NCBI GenBank assembly: GCA_032209605.1
Contig: JASFXZ010000003.1
Span: 9,426,807-9,490,806 of the forward strand
DNA: 64,000 nt
Direction of reading: 5' to 3'
From: Mactromeris polynyma
Taxonomy: Eukaryota > Mollusca > Bivalvia > Venerida > Mactridae
The notes below the pieces were generated by a model that worked only from the letters and a program-made list of their open reading frames with translations, was not told the origin of the DNA and did not search any database. Shown in pieces: positions 52,146-63,504 of this stretch (positions are counted from its first letter, which is position 1; each line of letters opens with the position of its first letter). A program made the translations under genes and the position numbers.

Positions 52146-53397
52146 TCTGAGTTTATATTTTTGGAAATATATATATACGTATTCTATCAAGTCGCAGAGC
52201 CACCGTGTTAGTATCGACAACACACTTTGATTTAACGAAGACTGTGTCACGAATATGTGAATTAGTCTCCAATGTTGGGAAGTTGAACAGCAGGTTTTGC
52301 TTAAATTTACACTGTTCATTTTAGTTTGGTGATTGTAATTGCAATAGCTACATTACCACCATAAGTATCAAACAATCATTCGAAATAGTACTCCTTTTAC
52401 ACCAACCTCTCTGGCTTATAAGGAAATATCATGACTCTTCATTACAAGATCAATTCGAATGTAAAACAATTGTTCCTATTCGTACCCTAATTACTTTGAT
52501 TCTACATGATATAAGTTTACACTCCCAGTGCTTTGATTCTACGCGATGCTTGGTAGATCAATTAATAGATATCGCGTTCGGCCAATTCCGACCTTGCTCG
52601 GGTTGGTCTTCGTGCGTTTCCGGTAATTTCCGTAGACAGAAAATAAATAAACAGGATTTCCATTTAAAATATTAATATACATGTAACATTCAACCACCCA
52701 CTCCCTTGCTTGCGTTTGATATATAAATTTCCTTAATTAATTTAAACAGGTTTTTAAATTTGCATATATTAAAGGGAGGTAATGCAACATACTGGTGCAG
52801 TCCAACGCAGTCCAGAGTTATTAGAATGTGTCCATCCTGATGGTTGGAAAATACCTGGTTTGTTTTGTATTTACTTTTTTTAATCAGATAACTTTATGAT
52901 ACTAAATGGAATACAAGTCATGATACGCTCCCTGTCTGGTTTTGTTTTGTTTATAAAACGTACTTTAGAAATCACATACCAACAGAGTTTCACTGACTCA
53001 TGTAGTGTTATAAAATTAAGATCTAGTGTTATAAAATTAAGGGTGGAGGTAAGAACCTATTTGTAGTATCCGTGTGGTGAAGTTTTAAGTAATAGCAATT
53101 GAATTTATGATATCTTAATCATATAAAAACTAATTTCATTAATTTTCATTAATTCTATGATACTTGAAGAAAACAGACAAGGAGCGTATCATGACCGTGC
53201 GACCATATACACGCATCATGCAGTTTGTTCGTCTCTAACAAGAGACAAACAGAAAAATACGTAAAGACGACTCCACAAAACACCTGACAAGGTCAACGGC
53301 TACCCCTTCTTATCTATGAGGGAAGAAGGGATATAGGGAAACAACCGCCGACCAAGCCAAGTGTTAAGCAGAAAACACCATACGCTGGACTATACAG
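52146..53397. other. Mostly featureless; one small duplication
   Basis: A 20-bp duplication ('ctagtgttataaaattaag' type) lies near 53003-53041. 'gggaggtaatgcaa' near 52776 resembles the inner end of family F but stands alone. No gene is recognised. Confidence 0.5.
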
Positions 53398-53712
53398 ACA
53401 GTTAATGCTTTGTTGTATATGCTTTTATTTATCGTCGCCACCGGTTTCCCATATGGGCGACGCCTCCGGAAGAATGTTAGTCATATTAGATTTGGAGGAT
53501 AGTGCATGATACAGAAGATGCCCCAGTTCCAGAAGCACCCCTGGTTCTTTTACGTGCTCGATGTAAAGCATCATACACGGGACCTCGTTTTTAAAGTCTC
53601 GTCCGAAAGACTGTTAGTACGGTCAGTGATGGAGCGGGGAATCGAACCAGCGATCCCTGGATTACAAGTCCAGCGTTTTACCACTGGACCACGGATCCGC
53701 TACAGTTAATGC
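53398..53712 (-). mobile_element. SINE family 3, minus-strand copy with target duplication
   Basis: Perfect 11-bp duplications 'acagttaatgc' lie at 53398-53408 and 53702-53712. The tRNA-like head is at about 53634-53699 on the minus strand, with A-box 'tggtccagtgg', loop 'cttgtaa' and B-box-like 'ggttcgattccccgc'. The body matches 50768-51060. A longer AT-rich tail precedes the 3' duplication. A 67-codon plus frame here contains the translated tRNA phrase 'RGIEPAIPGLQVQRFTTGP' and is not a gene. Confidence 0.94.
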
Positions 53713-54364
53713 AGCAAAACCGACACCTTATATACAACTGCTAAATAACTTGTGAACGGCTTTGAAGATATACTGAATTGTCATTATATTAGACAATCTT
53801 ATGTTCAGTAATTCTAAGTGAGCAATGTATGCGATGTATTTTTGTGGAAAAATTGTGTATGATTTTACCAAAATGTTCTCAAAATTTCGTAATAATTGAC
53901 CGTATAATTAAATAGATATTAGCAAAAATATCGAATCTAAGTTAGTATCTATACCTCCCCATAGTGAATATTAGTACCCCGGGGGCATGATACGCAAAAT
54001 AAACGTAGTCGTATTTTAGCGCAATCTTTTCCACACCTTTTTATAACTAACATTATTTATGAATGTTTAGTTACCTGCGATATAGTCATTACATAGAAAA
54101 GATGAGGGAATACTAAACGATAAACGGACTATGAAATAAATATAGACCACGTGTTCTATGTTTCATTTCGTTCTGATAAACAACAAAAAAGACAAAAATT
54201 GCAATTTGAAACTGAGGGAAAACATGACGTCATCAGTGTAAATTTAACCCTATATGGCTTATCGTTCGCTCCATTTCCTCCAGTTTAGTGTGGATAAAAG
54301 AGAACATCACGGAGTTACTCTAGAATGTGTGTATGCATAAATTGCATGACCGTACATTCATTAA
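53713..54364. other. No recognisable feature
   Basis: AT-rich DNA. A single 'tgacgtcatca' near 54230 could be a chance CRE. Confidence 0.5.
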
Positions 54365-54445
54365 TTAAGATCATACCAATATGCAGCTATGTTTAGCGTC
54401 CTCAGGCGTGTAGGTTTTCGGCAGTCAGGCGCAAAGAAACAAATC
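54365..54445 (+). repeat. Dispersed repeat K, copy 2
   Basis: Aligns to 52068-52145 across about 75 bp with moderate divergence. The CTCF-like stretch is disrupted here ('agcgtcctcaggcg'). Confidence 0.65.
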
Positions 54446-54582
54446 TGAAAATTTCAAAAATACCCGGGAATGATGTTAAAACATAACGGCAATGGCCGAT
54501 ACTAATGTGTCAGGTAGCCAATGACCATGTTCAAAAGCTGACAATCATTCAATCAGTTGTTTTTTGTTAATTTGTACATGTA

Positions 54583-54758
54583 CTTTAAAACCTCAATAGT
54601 ACGACCACCATTGGGACCCTTGAAAACTGGAATGAATATTGAGGTGGTCTTAATATTGAGGTTGACTAAAGATCAAAACTGAAAATGGACATGAAAATTG
54701 TGTTCTTAATTTTGAGGTGGTCTTATTATTGAGGTGGTCTTTAAGTCAGGTTTTACTG
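54583..54758 (+). mobile_element. Family A MITE, full copy
   Basis: TA flanks, left 'ctttaaaacctcaatagta', right 'gtcaggttttactg'. The interior has 'gggacccttgaaaactgg' and repeated 'ttgaggtggtctta'. It is 176 bp long. Confidence 0.9.
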
Positions 54759-55034
54759 TAGTTGTATTATAATGTCGTTCTTTGTGGGAAGAAAGATGTT
54801 GTTGATTACAAAATATTTTTTATCGTGACTTTATTTGTTTTCTGACTGGTAGGTAGGTTTCGAAAGATGTACCATAAACATAGATAACATTTGGAATGGA
54901 CTAACGGCTACTTAAAACAGTAAATATGTGTCGTGATCTAAATGTTTCTTTCATTACTTTCCTTCTGAAGAAGAAAATACATAACATTAAACATGTCATT
55001 TTAGTATTGGTAAACATATATATACAGTATATAT
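54759..55034. other. No recognisable feature
   Basis: AT-rich DNA between two repeats. Confidence 0.5.
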
Positions 55035-55195
55035 AGGTTTTAACGAAAAGTTACCCAATCTACGTCAATGTTACACAGTTGTTCAGTTCAAGAGAATTAG
55101 GTTTAATGCTTAACGTAAGATTTGATTGGTTGACAAAACGCTGATATTCAAATAGCAAAGGCATGTTAGTTCGGCTGCGCCAAAAACAATAGGCT
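55035..55195 (-). repeat. Dispersed repeat E, 5' half, minus strand
   Basis: 'taacgtaagatttgattgg' and 'ttagttcggctgcgcc' are the reverse of the E 5' half. The 3' half is missing, the opposite truncation to the copy at 51610. Confidence 0.8.
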
Positions 55196-56129
55196 TCGAA
55201 TTCAGATTTATTTCGCCATATAGAATTCTGAGTGAGTCTGCATAATACAGCCATATTGTCGCATTGTCTCCCGCTTGTGTTTTGATAACATTACCTCAAA
55301 TAGATTCGGACCTGTCTACTGGAAGGCACTGTGGAAAACATCTGAGAAATTGTTCAAACAAAAATAAATTGCGTCTTATGAAGAGTTTTATAATGTCTCA
55401 ATTGACGACTGGCATTTATGAGTAATTTAGAAAAATTATGTCATAAATGTTTTATTACAGCTTCAAATACTGGGTAAGATCAGACAAACTCATTCCAATG
55501 AGAACCATATGACGGCACTTCCGTCTCGATGTTAATATTTGTCACTTTAGATTCGTGTTCTTCTACCCAGAAGGTAAGAAACGTACATTACTGTTCAACG
55601 TAGTGATGCTAATTGATATGCTATATTGGTTCCCAGCGCACTGTGTATGTAAGTGGTAATGACGGGTAATTGAGACTAATTGATAGGCGTGTGAAAGACG
55701 CCATTTGAATTATTTATTTCGTTTATTTTTATAAGATATATTGTAAGTTTCCCGGTGAATTGGGCCAAAATGTGCATTAACAAACGACCGAACTGAACAA
55801 ATAGATGTCATTCAAGATTTCTTTCAATCTAAAGACTGAATGTAGGGTAGGTCAACTTTGTAGTGTACGATGTAAGGAGTTAATACCTTCTTAAAAATTA
55901 AAATCAATATAAAAATAATATTCAGGCTGTGACACACCAAACTCAACACTCAACAGTTTTCGACATTCAATAATATGCCTTTATTATGAACAATATTATC
56001 AGTTCTGTAAAATTTCATAAACTGTTTCTTACTGGTATACAGAGTTCAACATTTCTTGAATTACAAGATATATATTATATACATTGAAAATGATTTTTGC
56101 CAAAGTGTTTGCGTATTTTTATAGCTTTT
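55196..56129. other. No recognisable feature
   Basis: AT-rich DNA. Confidence 0.5.
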
Positions 56130-56465
56130 TCGGCGAAGCCGTACTAACATGGTTCTGCTATTTGCATATATCAGTGTTGTGTAAACCAATCAAATCTTAC
56201 GTTAACCACCAAGGTAATTTATCTTCAACCGAACAACGTTTGTAACCTTGACGCGGATTGGTTAATCGTTGGATAAAAGGGTACGTTACCTAACCGAAAT
56301 CCACTGAATTTAAGTGAATTTACTGAAAGTCCATTTTGGATCTGGAGTGACAAGCAATCGTAACAATAAACATCTCGGCATTTGTTTATGTTGAAAACAA
56401 ATTTTAACCTTCAAATTTCGCCGACCATCTTTTAATTCTTGTTTCAAGATATTTCTTGCTACTAT
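56130..56465 (+). repeat. Dispersed repeat E, copy 2, full length
   Basis: 'ttcggcgaagccgtactaac', 'caatcaaatcttacgttaac', 'accgaacaacgtttgtaac', 'ggatctggagtgacaagcaa' and 'ccgaccatctttt' are colinear with 37415-37745 over the whole length. Confidence 0.87.
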
Positions 56466-57719
56466 ATATTTTAACTTTAAAGTGAATGTTTGTTACTTGT
56501 TCAACTCAATGCCATAAGTATATAGAGGTTAATGGTATATTTGGCTTGCACGTCTACAATCTTAAGTGTAAGATTATTTTAATGCTGGAACGCATCTTTT
56601 TGGCATAGCTAAGACGAATATTAGTTCAAATGCTGAAACTGTATATTCCAAGCCAAAATTTAAGAACAATAATTTGAAATTGGAGGGATAATTCCATTTC
56701 ATAAATGGCAGTTTTGGCTTCATCAATTTCACTTTAGATCGGCTAAATTTGAAATGAAAATAATAATCCAGACATGAACTAAATAAATAATCACTTTATT
56801 TATTGACACTACACTTTTTAGAATGTCTACTCTTCCATACGGGTCTGAAACATATTCATAAAAGTAAAATGTTCATTTTTAACATGATTATTTAAAAAAT
56901 GCCAAGCCCATCGCCAGCTAGGGTTAATATATACTCGTGTACTTAGATACATCGAATAACTGAAGTTCATTTTCAATAGCTCAGTTCTCATACATAATTC
57001 TAGACCGGGTTTGTCCATAGTATTTCACAAAGGCTTGTTGACCGAACCAGCGTTCCATGGTTTCCAACCAGGAGTAACAAGCAATGTCCTGTCCTTTCAA
57101 CATAATCTTAGATCATTTGTGTGTCTCATTCATAATATTTAAAAGATCTACATCATACTTACCACAGAGACTACATACATTCACTTCGGCTCCTATTTCG
57201 GAACTACTTTCCCCCTACGTTACTTCCTACGTCTATTTTTAAAAATAATAGCCGAGGTAATCCGATTGGAACCTGAGGTAGAGAAAGTAAGCAGTTCGGA
57301 TACGAAAACGTATACCAAATAACATGATATGTTCTGTATTATCCGTCAGTTCTTCCAGTTCCTCAGTTTGAAACTTTTTAGGACACCATTTGAATTGTTT
57401 GAAAAACAATAAAACGCCTACAAGTCTGTTGGGAAAGCTGTGATTCAGAAGCTGACAATATAAATACTATGTATGCAATACCTTCATTTGATCACTTGAT
57501 AGAGACTATTAATACATAGTGGGTGTCTCGATTTACGATAACACACTGCTTAATTTGTCTGAATTTTCTGATAAATGAGAAAACATTGATCGTGATATAA
57601 TGTTATTGTCTATTTGTTTTACATACGCCAACATTCAGACAAAAGCCTATGTTTGTTGTTTAATACATGTGTTGTTATACACAATCACAGTCAATGACTG
57701 ACCATCTCCAAACATACGA
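56466..57719. other. No recognisable feature
   Basis: AT-rich DNA; a 63-codon minus frame at 56827-57018 has no domain. Confidence 0.5.
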
Positions 57720-57960
57720 AAACGTACGAAGCAAGGAATTCAAGATTAACAATTTAGTTAGACAAAGACAATGGAGGCTGTACACGCAAGTATGGACACA
57801 AGAGCAATAACAAACGGACCAGGAGGCACACACACAGAGTCGAAATGTTAAAGATAAGGCAACACAATTCGGCATCATCAATGAGCTCATTACCTTTACT
57901 TGGAACGACACAACGCACAATAAAGCAACAAGAGAAACGAGACAGTACACCTACATACGG
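57720..57960 (+). repeat. Dispersed repeat H, copy 2
   Basis: Shares 'agacaaagacaat', 'ataacaaacggaccaggagg' and the following composition with 17470-17690. Overlapping minus frames of 91 and 73 codons are Cys/Leu/Val-rich without a domain. Confidence 0.45.
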
Positions 57961-58204
57961 CTTTGGTAGTGTCACAAAAACACGGGGTCTTAAACCAGCT
58001 TAACGGCATACCAACATCGCACTAAACCGTCGTATTACCAACTGTCTGATGTTTACAAAAATCATAACATTGACTGACGTTTTCCGTTCACAACCCAATT
58101 ACGTACTACCGCCACAACATCTCGTGATTGTTAAGACTACAATAAAATAGTTGTTTAAATCCGATTATTCACCAAAACAAACTTCATAATAATTCACCCT
58201 AATA

Positions 58205-58265
58205 AAGAATGAAGAAGCCGAGGAGGAAATGTCACATACACAAGGGACAGCCTCAAAAAACACCA
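58205..58265 (+). repeat. Dispersed repeat G fragment
   Basis: 'gaggaaatgtcacataca' and 'caagggacagcctc' resemble the first 50 bases of repeat G; the rest is absent, and a foldback element starts directly after. Confidence 0.5.
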
Positions 58266-58269
58266 GGAT

Positions 58270-58499
58270 GGTATTCACAAAACAACATATGGCATTTTTT
58301 TCTTTAAAAGATAAGGTAGCGTCCATTTTCTTTAGATGAATTAATATTTTCCTTAAAGTTAAGATTTTCCTTTGGTAAGGACATCTTTAAGTGGCCCGAT
58401 GAAAACTTTAAGGTTAAGGATTTCCTTATCTTTCAATAAGGTAAATAAATAAGTATAAGGACAATCTTAAGGTAAACCATTAAATGTTTCGTGAATACC
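58270..58499. mobile_element. Foldback/TIR element, 230 bp
   Basis: The ends 'ggtattcacaaaaca' and 'tgtttcgtgaatacc' are inverted partners with one mismatch. The interior is built from 'ttaaggttaaggatttcctt', 'ccttatc' and 'gataagg' motifs in both orientations. Similar in style to 32640-32885. Confidence 0.75.
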
Positions 58500-59359
58500 A
58501 CCCCAGGACAGTTCATGTTGCAATGCAAGACCGACAAAAGCTCTACCATTCTTGTACCCGTATCAACGACGCATTTATATCCCTGCCAACTCGATTCCGC
58601 TGTAAAAAACTTGCAAAGACAAAAAAATAAACTTGAGAAAGCTGTGCTTAAGTACATATTTTTGGTTAATAGTATATACGAGTACTTGGCTGACTTATTT
58701 CAAAATATAAAAGCGGAAAAGACGTGTGTTCAATAAGATTAGCTTAAATAGTGAATCACATTTAAACTGGTCCAAACTACTTTAGGGATATTATTTAGCC
58801 ACTTTGCTGCAAAAGCAATTAAAGGCAATTCGCTATTTTCGTATAAGTAAACCAGTTTTTGCCCCAAAAATGTGTATTTCGTAACATGGATTCTATAGTT
58901 TGACAAACTGGGTCGCAAAACATGAAAACACGGTAGATGTATTTTGCTAAGTAATTGGATTCTAGTTAAATTGTTCTCTACTTTGTAAATACTAGTAAAT
59001 AATGGTTTTAATTGGAATTTTTGTTTCAGTTTAATAGCTGACACGTGGAGGATTGGCTAATTGATAATGTGTTTCTATCTAAAAGTCCGCTTTATTCCAG
59101 GGTACTTTGCAATTTCAACATTGTTGCCTGTAATAAAATAATATTGAAGTGAGCAAGAAAGACCACACAAAACACACAGCCACCATACAAGCACACAGAG
59201 GTATGGATAACACCCTTTTAGCTTTTGGGTTGGTATGAGGCAGTTTCTCCTTGACTGAAATATTCAATTTTGTTGATATAACATGCATTTAAAGTATTAA
59301 TTAAAATACGCATTTAGAAAACAGAAGATTTTAAACAAAGAAAGACTAAGTTGTTACAT
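58500..59359. other. No recognisable feature
   Basis: AT-rich DNA. The 81-codon (+) and 101-codon (-) frames here show no domain. Confidence 0.5.
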
Positions 59360-59515
59360 ACAACGTCACATACTTAAGACAATGCCTCCCAAGACAGTCC
59401 CCGGGAAAAGAACAAAACATAAGGCACTGAGGTGTTAGGGTAAACATGTGTGGGAATCAGGGTATAAGGAATGGTCTTGCAGACCATGAAAAACAACTAA
59501 GGAGAAATTATGGTC
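59360..59515 (+). repeat. Dispersed repeat G, long copy
   Basis: 'acgtcacatacttaagacaa', 'tgcctcccaagacagtcccc', 'gtaaacatgtgtgggaatc', 'ggtcttgcagaccatgaa' and 'caactaaggagaa' match the reverse of 61765-61912 over about 150 bp. Confidence 0.85.
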
Positions 59516-59564
59516 AGTAACATTTGCATCAAGACCGATCCAGTCCGTTATTTTTACATTCATT

Positions 59565-59678
59565 GACGACTTCTGTGAAATGAAGCAGACACATGTGAGT
59601 GAGATGACTTCTGTGAAATGAAGCAGACAAATGTGGGTGAGACGACTTCTGTGAAATGAAGCAGACAAATGTGGGTGA
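59565..59678 (+). repeat. 38-bp tandem repeat, three units
   Basis: 'gacgacttctgtgaaatgaa' plus 'gcagacaaatgtgggtga' repeats three times with few changes, about 50 bp after a repeat G copy. Confidence 0.93.
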
Positions 59679-60180
59679 AGGTGAAGAAATGACAATCGTT
59701 TCATTGACAACTAGAATCAGGGAATATCAATCGTTTCGCATTCCATCTTTTAATGACACCGTTTTTAAATCTCTACATCCTGAAGGATGTCAATCCATTT
59801 CACTCATATGCTCCAGAGAAATATGGTAAATAATTGATTTCTCATCTATAAAATCGCGCTCATGGTAATGTCAATTAATTCAAGGATAATTTGATACAGA
59901 TGATCCTTTTCCTAACAAGTATTTTGATTCTCATCTAGCTCTCTATTAAATGATCTTATCTCTTCACAATGCTACAAATCTTCACCAAAATGCCGTTCTG
60001 TTGTCGTCAGCAAGAGGACGACACAATACTTGTGTAACAAATGAGTGTCGGGAAGACACTTAAGTGGCGTATTTGCATGAATAAGCTTAATTAAGTTGTA
60101 AACAATCCACCAAACAAGATGGTAGATTCTATGCGTTTCTTGAACTACGCATTTCTATGAGAAGTTCTCTGATTTATGGG
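59679..60180. other. No recognisable feature
   Basis: AT-rich DNA. Confidence 0.5.
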
Positions 60181-60306
60181 GGAAGCTGTCAGTTACTTGC
60201 GGAGGAGCAGGCAAGTACAGGTTGGTAACCCAGGAGCACTGGTTAAGACAACTTGCCGCCGTATATAACTGAAATATTGTTGAGAAACGGCGTTAAACCC
60301 AAACAT
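60181..60306 (+). mobile_element. SINE family 1 3'-end fragment
   Basis: 'ccgccgtatataactgaaat' and 'gttgagaaacggcgttaaac' are the SINE 1 tail; upstream 'tggtaacccaggagcactgg' is only loosely like the SINE 1 body, and no tRNA head is present. A 5'-truncated copy or a related family sharing the same tail. Confidence 0.8.
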
Positions 60307-61759
60307 ACATACCAACATATTCGGAGCTTCAGGACTGATCTCGTGAATTAAAGAATCCTTTACAATATGCTTACTTCTGATACTTGTACAATGTATTTCC
60401 AAAATTAATTTTATCAACAGAAATATATATTTGTAACAAGTATATACGTACAACAGAATGACCATCAGTAATGTTATCTCAAGATCAGATACTAGTTAAG
60501 TAATAGCAAATGCAAGGAGAAACTGGAACGCAGGTATTAAATATTAGACTCAATCTAAGCGGATTCCTATTTAGGACATATTTTATCCTCAAATTTTGGT
60601 GTGCCGAAAAATATATTGTACATCATGATGACGCATTTTAATTTTGTTTGTGTTTTTCTTAACCATTCACATTATTACATATAAAGTGCTCGAAAATCAT
60701 CTTAAACTGACAGTGAAATTTGCAAATTCTAATACTCAGAAAAAGTAGAGGACGAATAACAACTCACTTAAACATTTTGAGGGAAATATTTGTCCAAGTC
60801 TCAAAATGGCTAATACCTGTTCTTGGTGACCTGCGTAAGGCCTTAACTATTTTCCATCGAGGTTAGGATTATTTGAAGTTCGCGGTATGGAATCCAGTGT
60901 TTCGGATGGAGGAAGTCACTCCTAAATCTAGAAGTCCCACATATAATCTTATATCAAAAAGGCGCTCCTTTTAAAAGCAAAGAAACCCATGGCCTAACTA
61001 AATACATTCCTGGAAACAGATTACCTGGTGCAGATCTTTGACAGGTTGGGTCTAGACTCACAGTAATGCTCAATATATTTTCTTGGAGTTATTATGAATT
61101 TAAGTCATACGCAATAACCAAGCGCCGACTCATTCTCATTGCAAGAATTATTTTAAAGAATGATCCGACAAGGGTAATTATTTTCTAACTTAGAATGAGT
61201 TACGAGATGCACAGGGTGCGAATAATTGACGTTCGAGAGCCAAGGAGACATAAAATGTCCTTCACTGGTTTTTTTCACATCATTAAACAGAGGAAAGAAA
61301 TAAATCAATCCATTCGTTTTATTTGATTAAGATCAAAGTCTATAAAATCAAGATGCCATTTCCGAATGGATAGCATGTGTAGGAATGCAACTGCACCATA
61401 TTCGGATACACTTATGACAACTCTGTACGATTTGGCTTTGTATATGTTTACGTAATGATTCATTGCTTTAATGATAAGTTACTTAGTTAAAATAGGTTTA
61501 TATGTTGGAAATCAATGACCATACAGCGGTTAAGTGTGAGGTTACCTAGCGGTTAAATCTATTCAAACCCCAAGTATTTTACTAACAGTTCCACGGCTGT
61601 AAATTGTGTTTATTATGTCTTTCATGTTTTTAGATGTATGTTAAGTTCCCCTTCCCCATATAATATTCATGTTCTGCCTATCATTACTGACTTTCTTGAC
61701 TAGTTCCGTGATGTATTGTATCCATTAAACTTTTCCCTCAAAGTTGTCCTCCTAAATTC
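60307..61759. other. No recognisable feature
   Basis: AT-rich DNA with no repeat copy recognised. Confidence 0.5.
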
Positions 61760-61915
61760 TCCTTAGTTGTTTTATGGCCGACAATACCATTCATTGCACC
61801 CTTATATCCACACATGTTTCCCCTAGCGCCTCCTCAGCGAATAATGTTTTGTAAATTGCTTTCCCGGGGGTCTGTTTGCGGAGGCATTGTCTTGTGTATG
61901 TGACGTTCCCTGTAA
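61760..61915 (-). repeat. Dispersed repeat G, minus-strand long copy
   Basis: 'ctccttagttgttttatgg', 'cacacatgtttcccc', 'cccgggggtctgt' and 'gaggcattgtcttgtgtatg' are the reverse of 59360-59515. A 78-codon plus frame begins inside it and has no domain. Confidence 0.85.
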
Positions 61916-62364
61916 CAACTAAATCTCTCTTTACGAGAAGTGGTGGCATTCGAACCATAATCTTATTACAATTCTTGACATGCCATAAAAAGTTAGTCCC
62001 CAGCTTTGATACTGACAGTTCTAAGGCTGAGAAGTCCCATGAAGTTTCTCTCTATGTATACTTGCTGTGCAGTCTTGCTCACATCCTTGCATCGGTTACT
62101 CTGTTACTCTAAGCTACATTGTCTATAAGGGGAGATCAATGCGTAGGATATTGAATCATGTATTGTCCCCAAACCTCTCTAGTTTTGTTTTGTTTTGTGC
62201 CCCGTCCTAAAGTTACATGTATACATATATGTGTGCAGATCCCCTATTATGAGATTGTAACCTTCCAATGATTCTATGTGCTAGTCTTTTACGTTGAAGG
62301 AATTTGTCATTCTATCTGACATAAATATATTGATGGCAGTGATCAAGGGGTATCTAGTAAAAAA
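61916..62364. other. No recognisable feature
   Basis: AT-rich DNA. Confidence 0.45.
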
Positions 62365-62519
62365 CGAAATAATACGACCATCCTTTAGTAACTTTGACAA
62401 TTGTTCTTCTTATTGAGATTGTCTTAATATTAAGGTTGAATAAAGAAAAAAACAGTGAAAATGGACTTGAAAATTGTGTTCTTGTTTTTGAGGTGGTCTT
62501 TAAGTCAGGACTTACAGTA
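62365..62519 (+). mobile_element. Family A MITE, decayed copy
   Basis: 'acgaccatcctttag', 'ttattgagattgtctta', 'gtgaaaatggacttgaaaa' and 'gaggtggtctttaagtcagg' are in family order. The left terminus is lost and the right one altered ('cttacagta'). Confidence 0.8.
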
Positions 62520-62694
62520 TTTATTTTCGATCTTTGGATAGTCTTACATGTATACATCATTACTGCATAACTTTACTTATGTACATTATTTATTTTAGTT
62601 TAAAGAGTGCTAGACCGATAGATATAGCCAATGATATGTATTATATAAATCATTGTGAAGTTTCTTTCGTGGCACGTGTTATTGGCATGCCAAG

Positions 62695-62756
62695 TTAACT
62701 CAGTAAGTTGAAAACTCTACTGCCAATATGAAGCTCGTAGGTTCGAACCACAGGAG
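62695..62756 (+). other. tRNA-like relic
   Basis: A-box-like 'taactcagtaag' and a perfect B-box 'gttcgaacc' (62741-62749) at tRNA spacing, without a pairing acceptor stem. Decayed tRNA or SINE head. Confidence 0.45.
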
Positions 62757-62796
62757 AAACGTATTTTCTCCATGACAATTTGACTGAAGACAATAA

Positions 62797-62970
62797 AAGT
62801 CGGGCCTCGTTTAATCGACAAACGTCTATCAGAATACTTGGCATCATCCGAATTAAATATCAGATCCCGATAAATCTTCTTACACATCGCTTTGAACTGG
62901 GCTATCCGAAACCATGTATTATTCGAAATAAAATCGGACCCAATGAATTCGAATGAACGAGGTCCAACTG
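62797..62970 (+). mobile_element. Family B MITE, copy 3
   Basis: Left 'agtcgggcctcgtttaat', interior 'agaatacttggcatcatccg' and 'attattcgaaataaaat', right 'gaacgaggtccaactg' before TA. Full match in order to 15038-15217; the first bases of the left end have decayed. Confidence 0.85.
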
Positions 62971-62974
62971 TACC

Positions 62975-63290
62975 TATATACCAAGTTTCATGTGAATCAT
63001 TTTGGTGCTTTTGGAGTTATGCTCCGGACAAGCACAGTTATATTTATAACACTTATTATAATATATAAAGGGGGAGATATTTCTGAAATGTCTCAAGGTA
63101 CAGTCATGATTCATGCGCTCGGCACATCCTCTAACTGATTTCTATCAATAGTCTAAGTTTCATTTAAACCATTCATTACTTTTGGAGTGATTCTGTGGAC
63201 AAGCGTGGGACGGACGGACGGTATGTCGTACGTACGGACGGACAAAGCGGCTGTTATATGTACTCCCTTCGGGAACATAAAAATAAACGT
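62975..63290 (+). repeat. Interspersed repeat of common mollusc type, 3' part
   Basis: 'aagtttcatgtgaatc', 'ggagttatgctccggacaag', later 'aagtttcatttaaacc', 'ggagtgattctgtggacaag', then 'gggacggacggacgg' and 'tactcccttcgggaac'. The first two phrases are a diverged internal duplication. I know this pattern as frequent in mollusc sequence (memory, not a search). The element class is not certain. Confidence 0.6.
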
Positions 63291-63316
63291 AGACTGCTTC
63301 TTAGAAGCAAAGTGTA

Positions 63317-63504
63317 CAGTAAAACATCAATGATATGACCACCCTTGGTACCCTTGAAAACCGGTCTAAATATTGAGTGGTCTAAATATTGAGGTGGTCT
63401 GAATATTGAGGTTGAATAAAGAGCAAAACAGTGATAATGGATTTGAAAATTGTGGTCTTAATTTTGAGGTTATTATTGAGTGGTCTTTAATTGAGGCTTT
63501 ACTG
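63317..63504 (+). mobile_element. Family A MITE, full copy
   Basis: TA flanks; left 'cagtaaaacatcaatgat' and right 'gaggctttactg'. 'cccttgaaaaccggtcta' and 'aatattgaggtggtct' are repeated inside. It is 188 bp. Frames of 71 and 93 codons that cross it are by-products. Confidence 0.9.
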
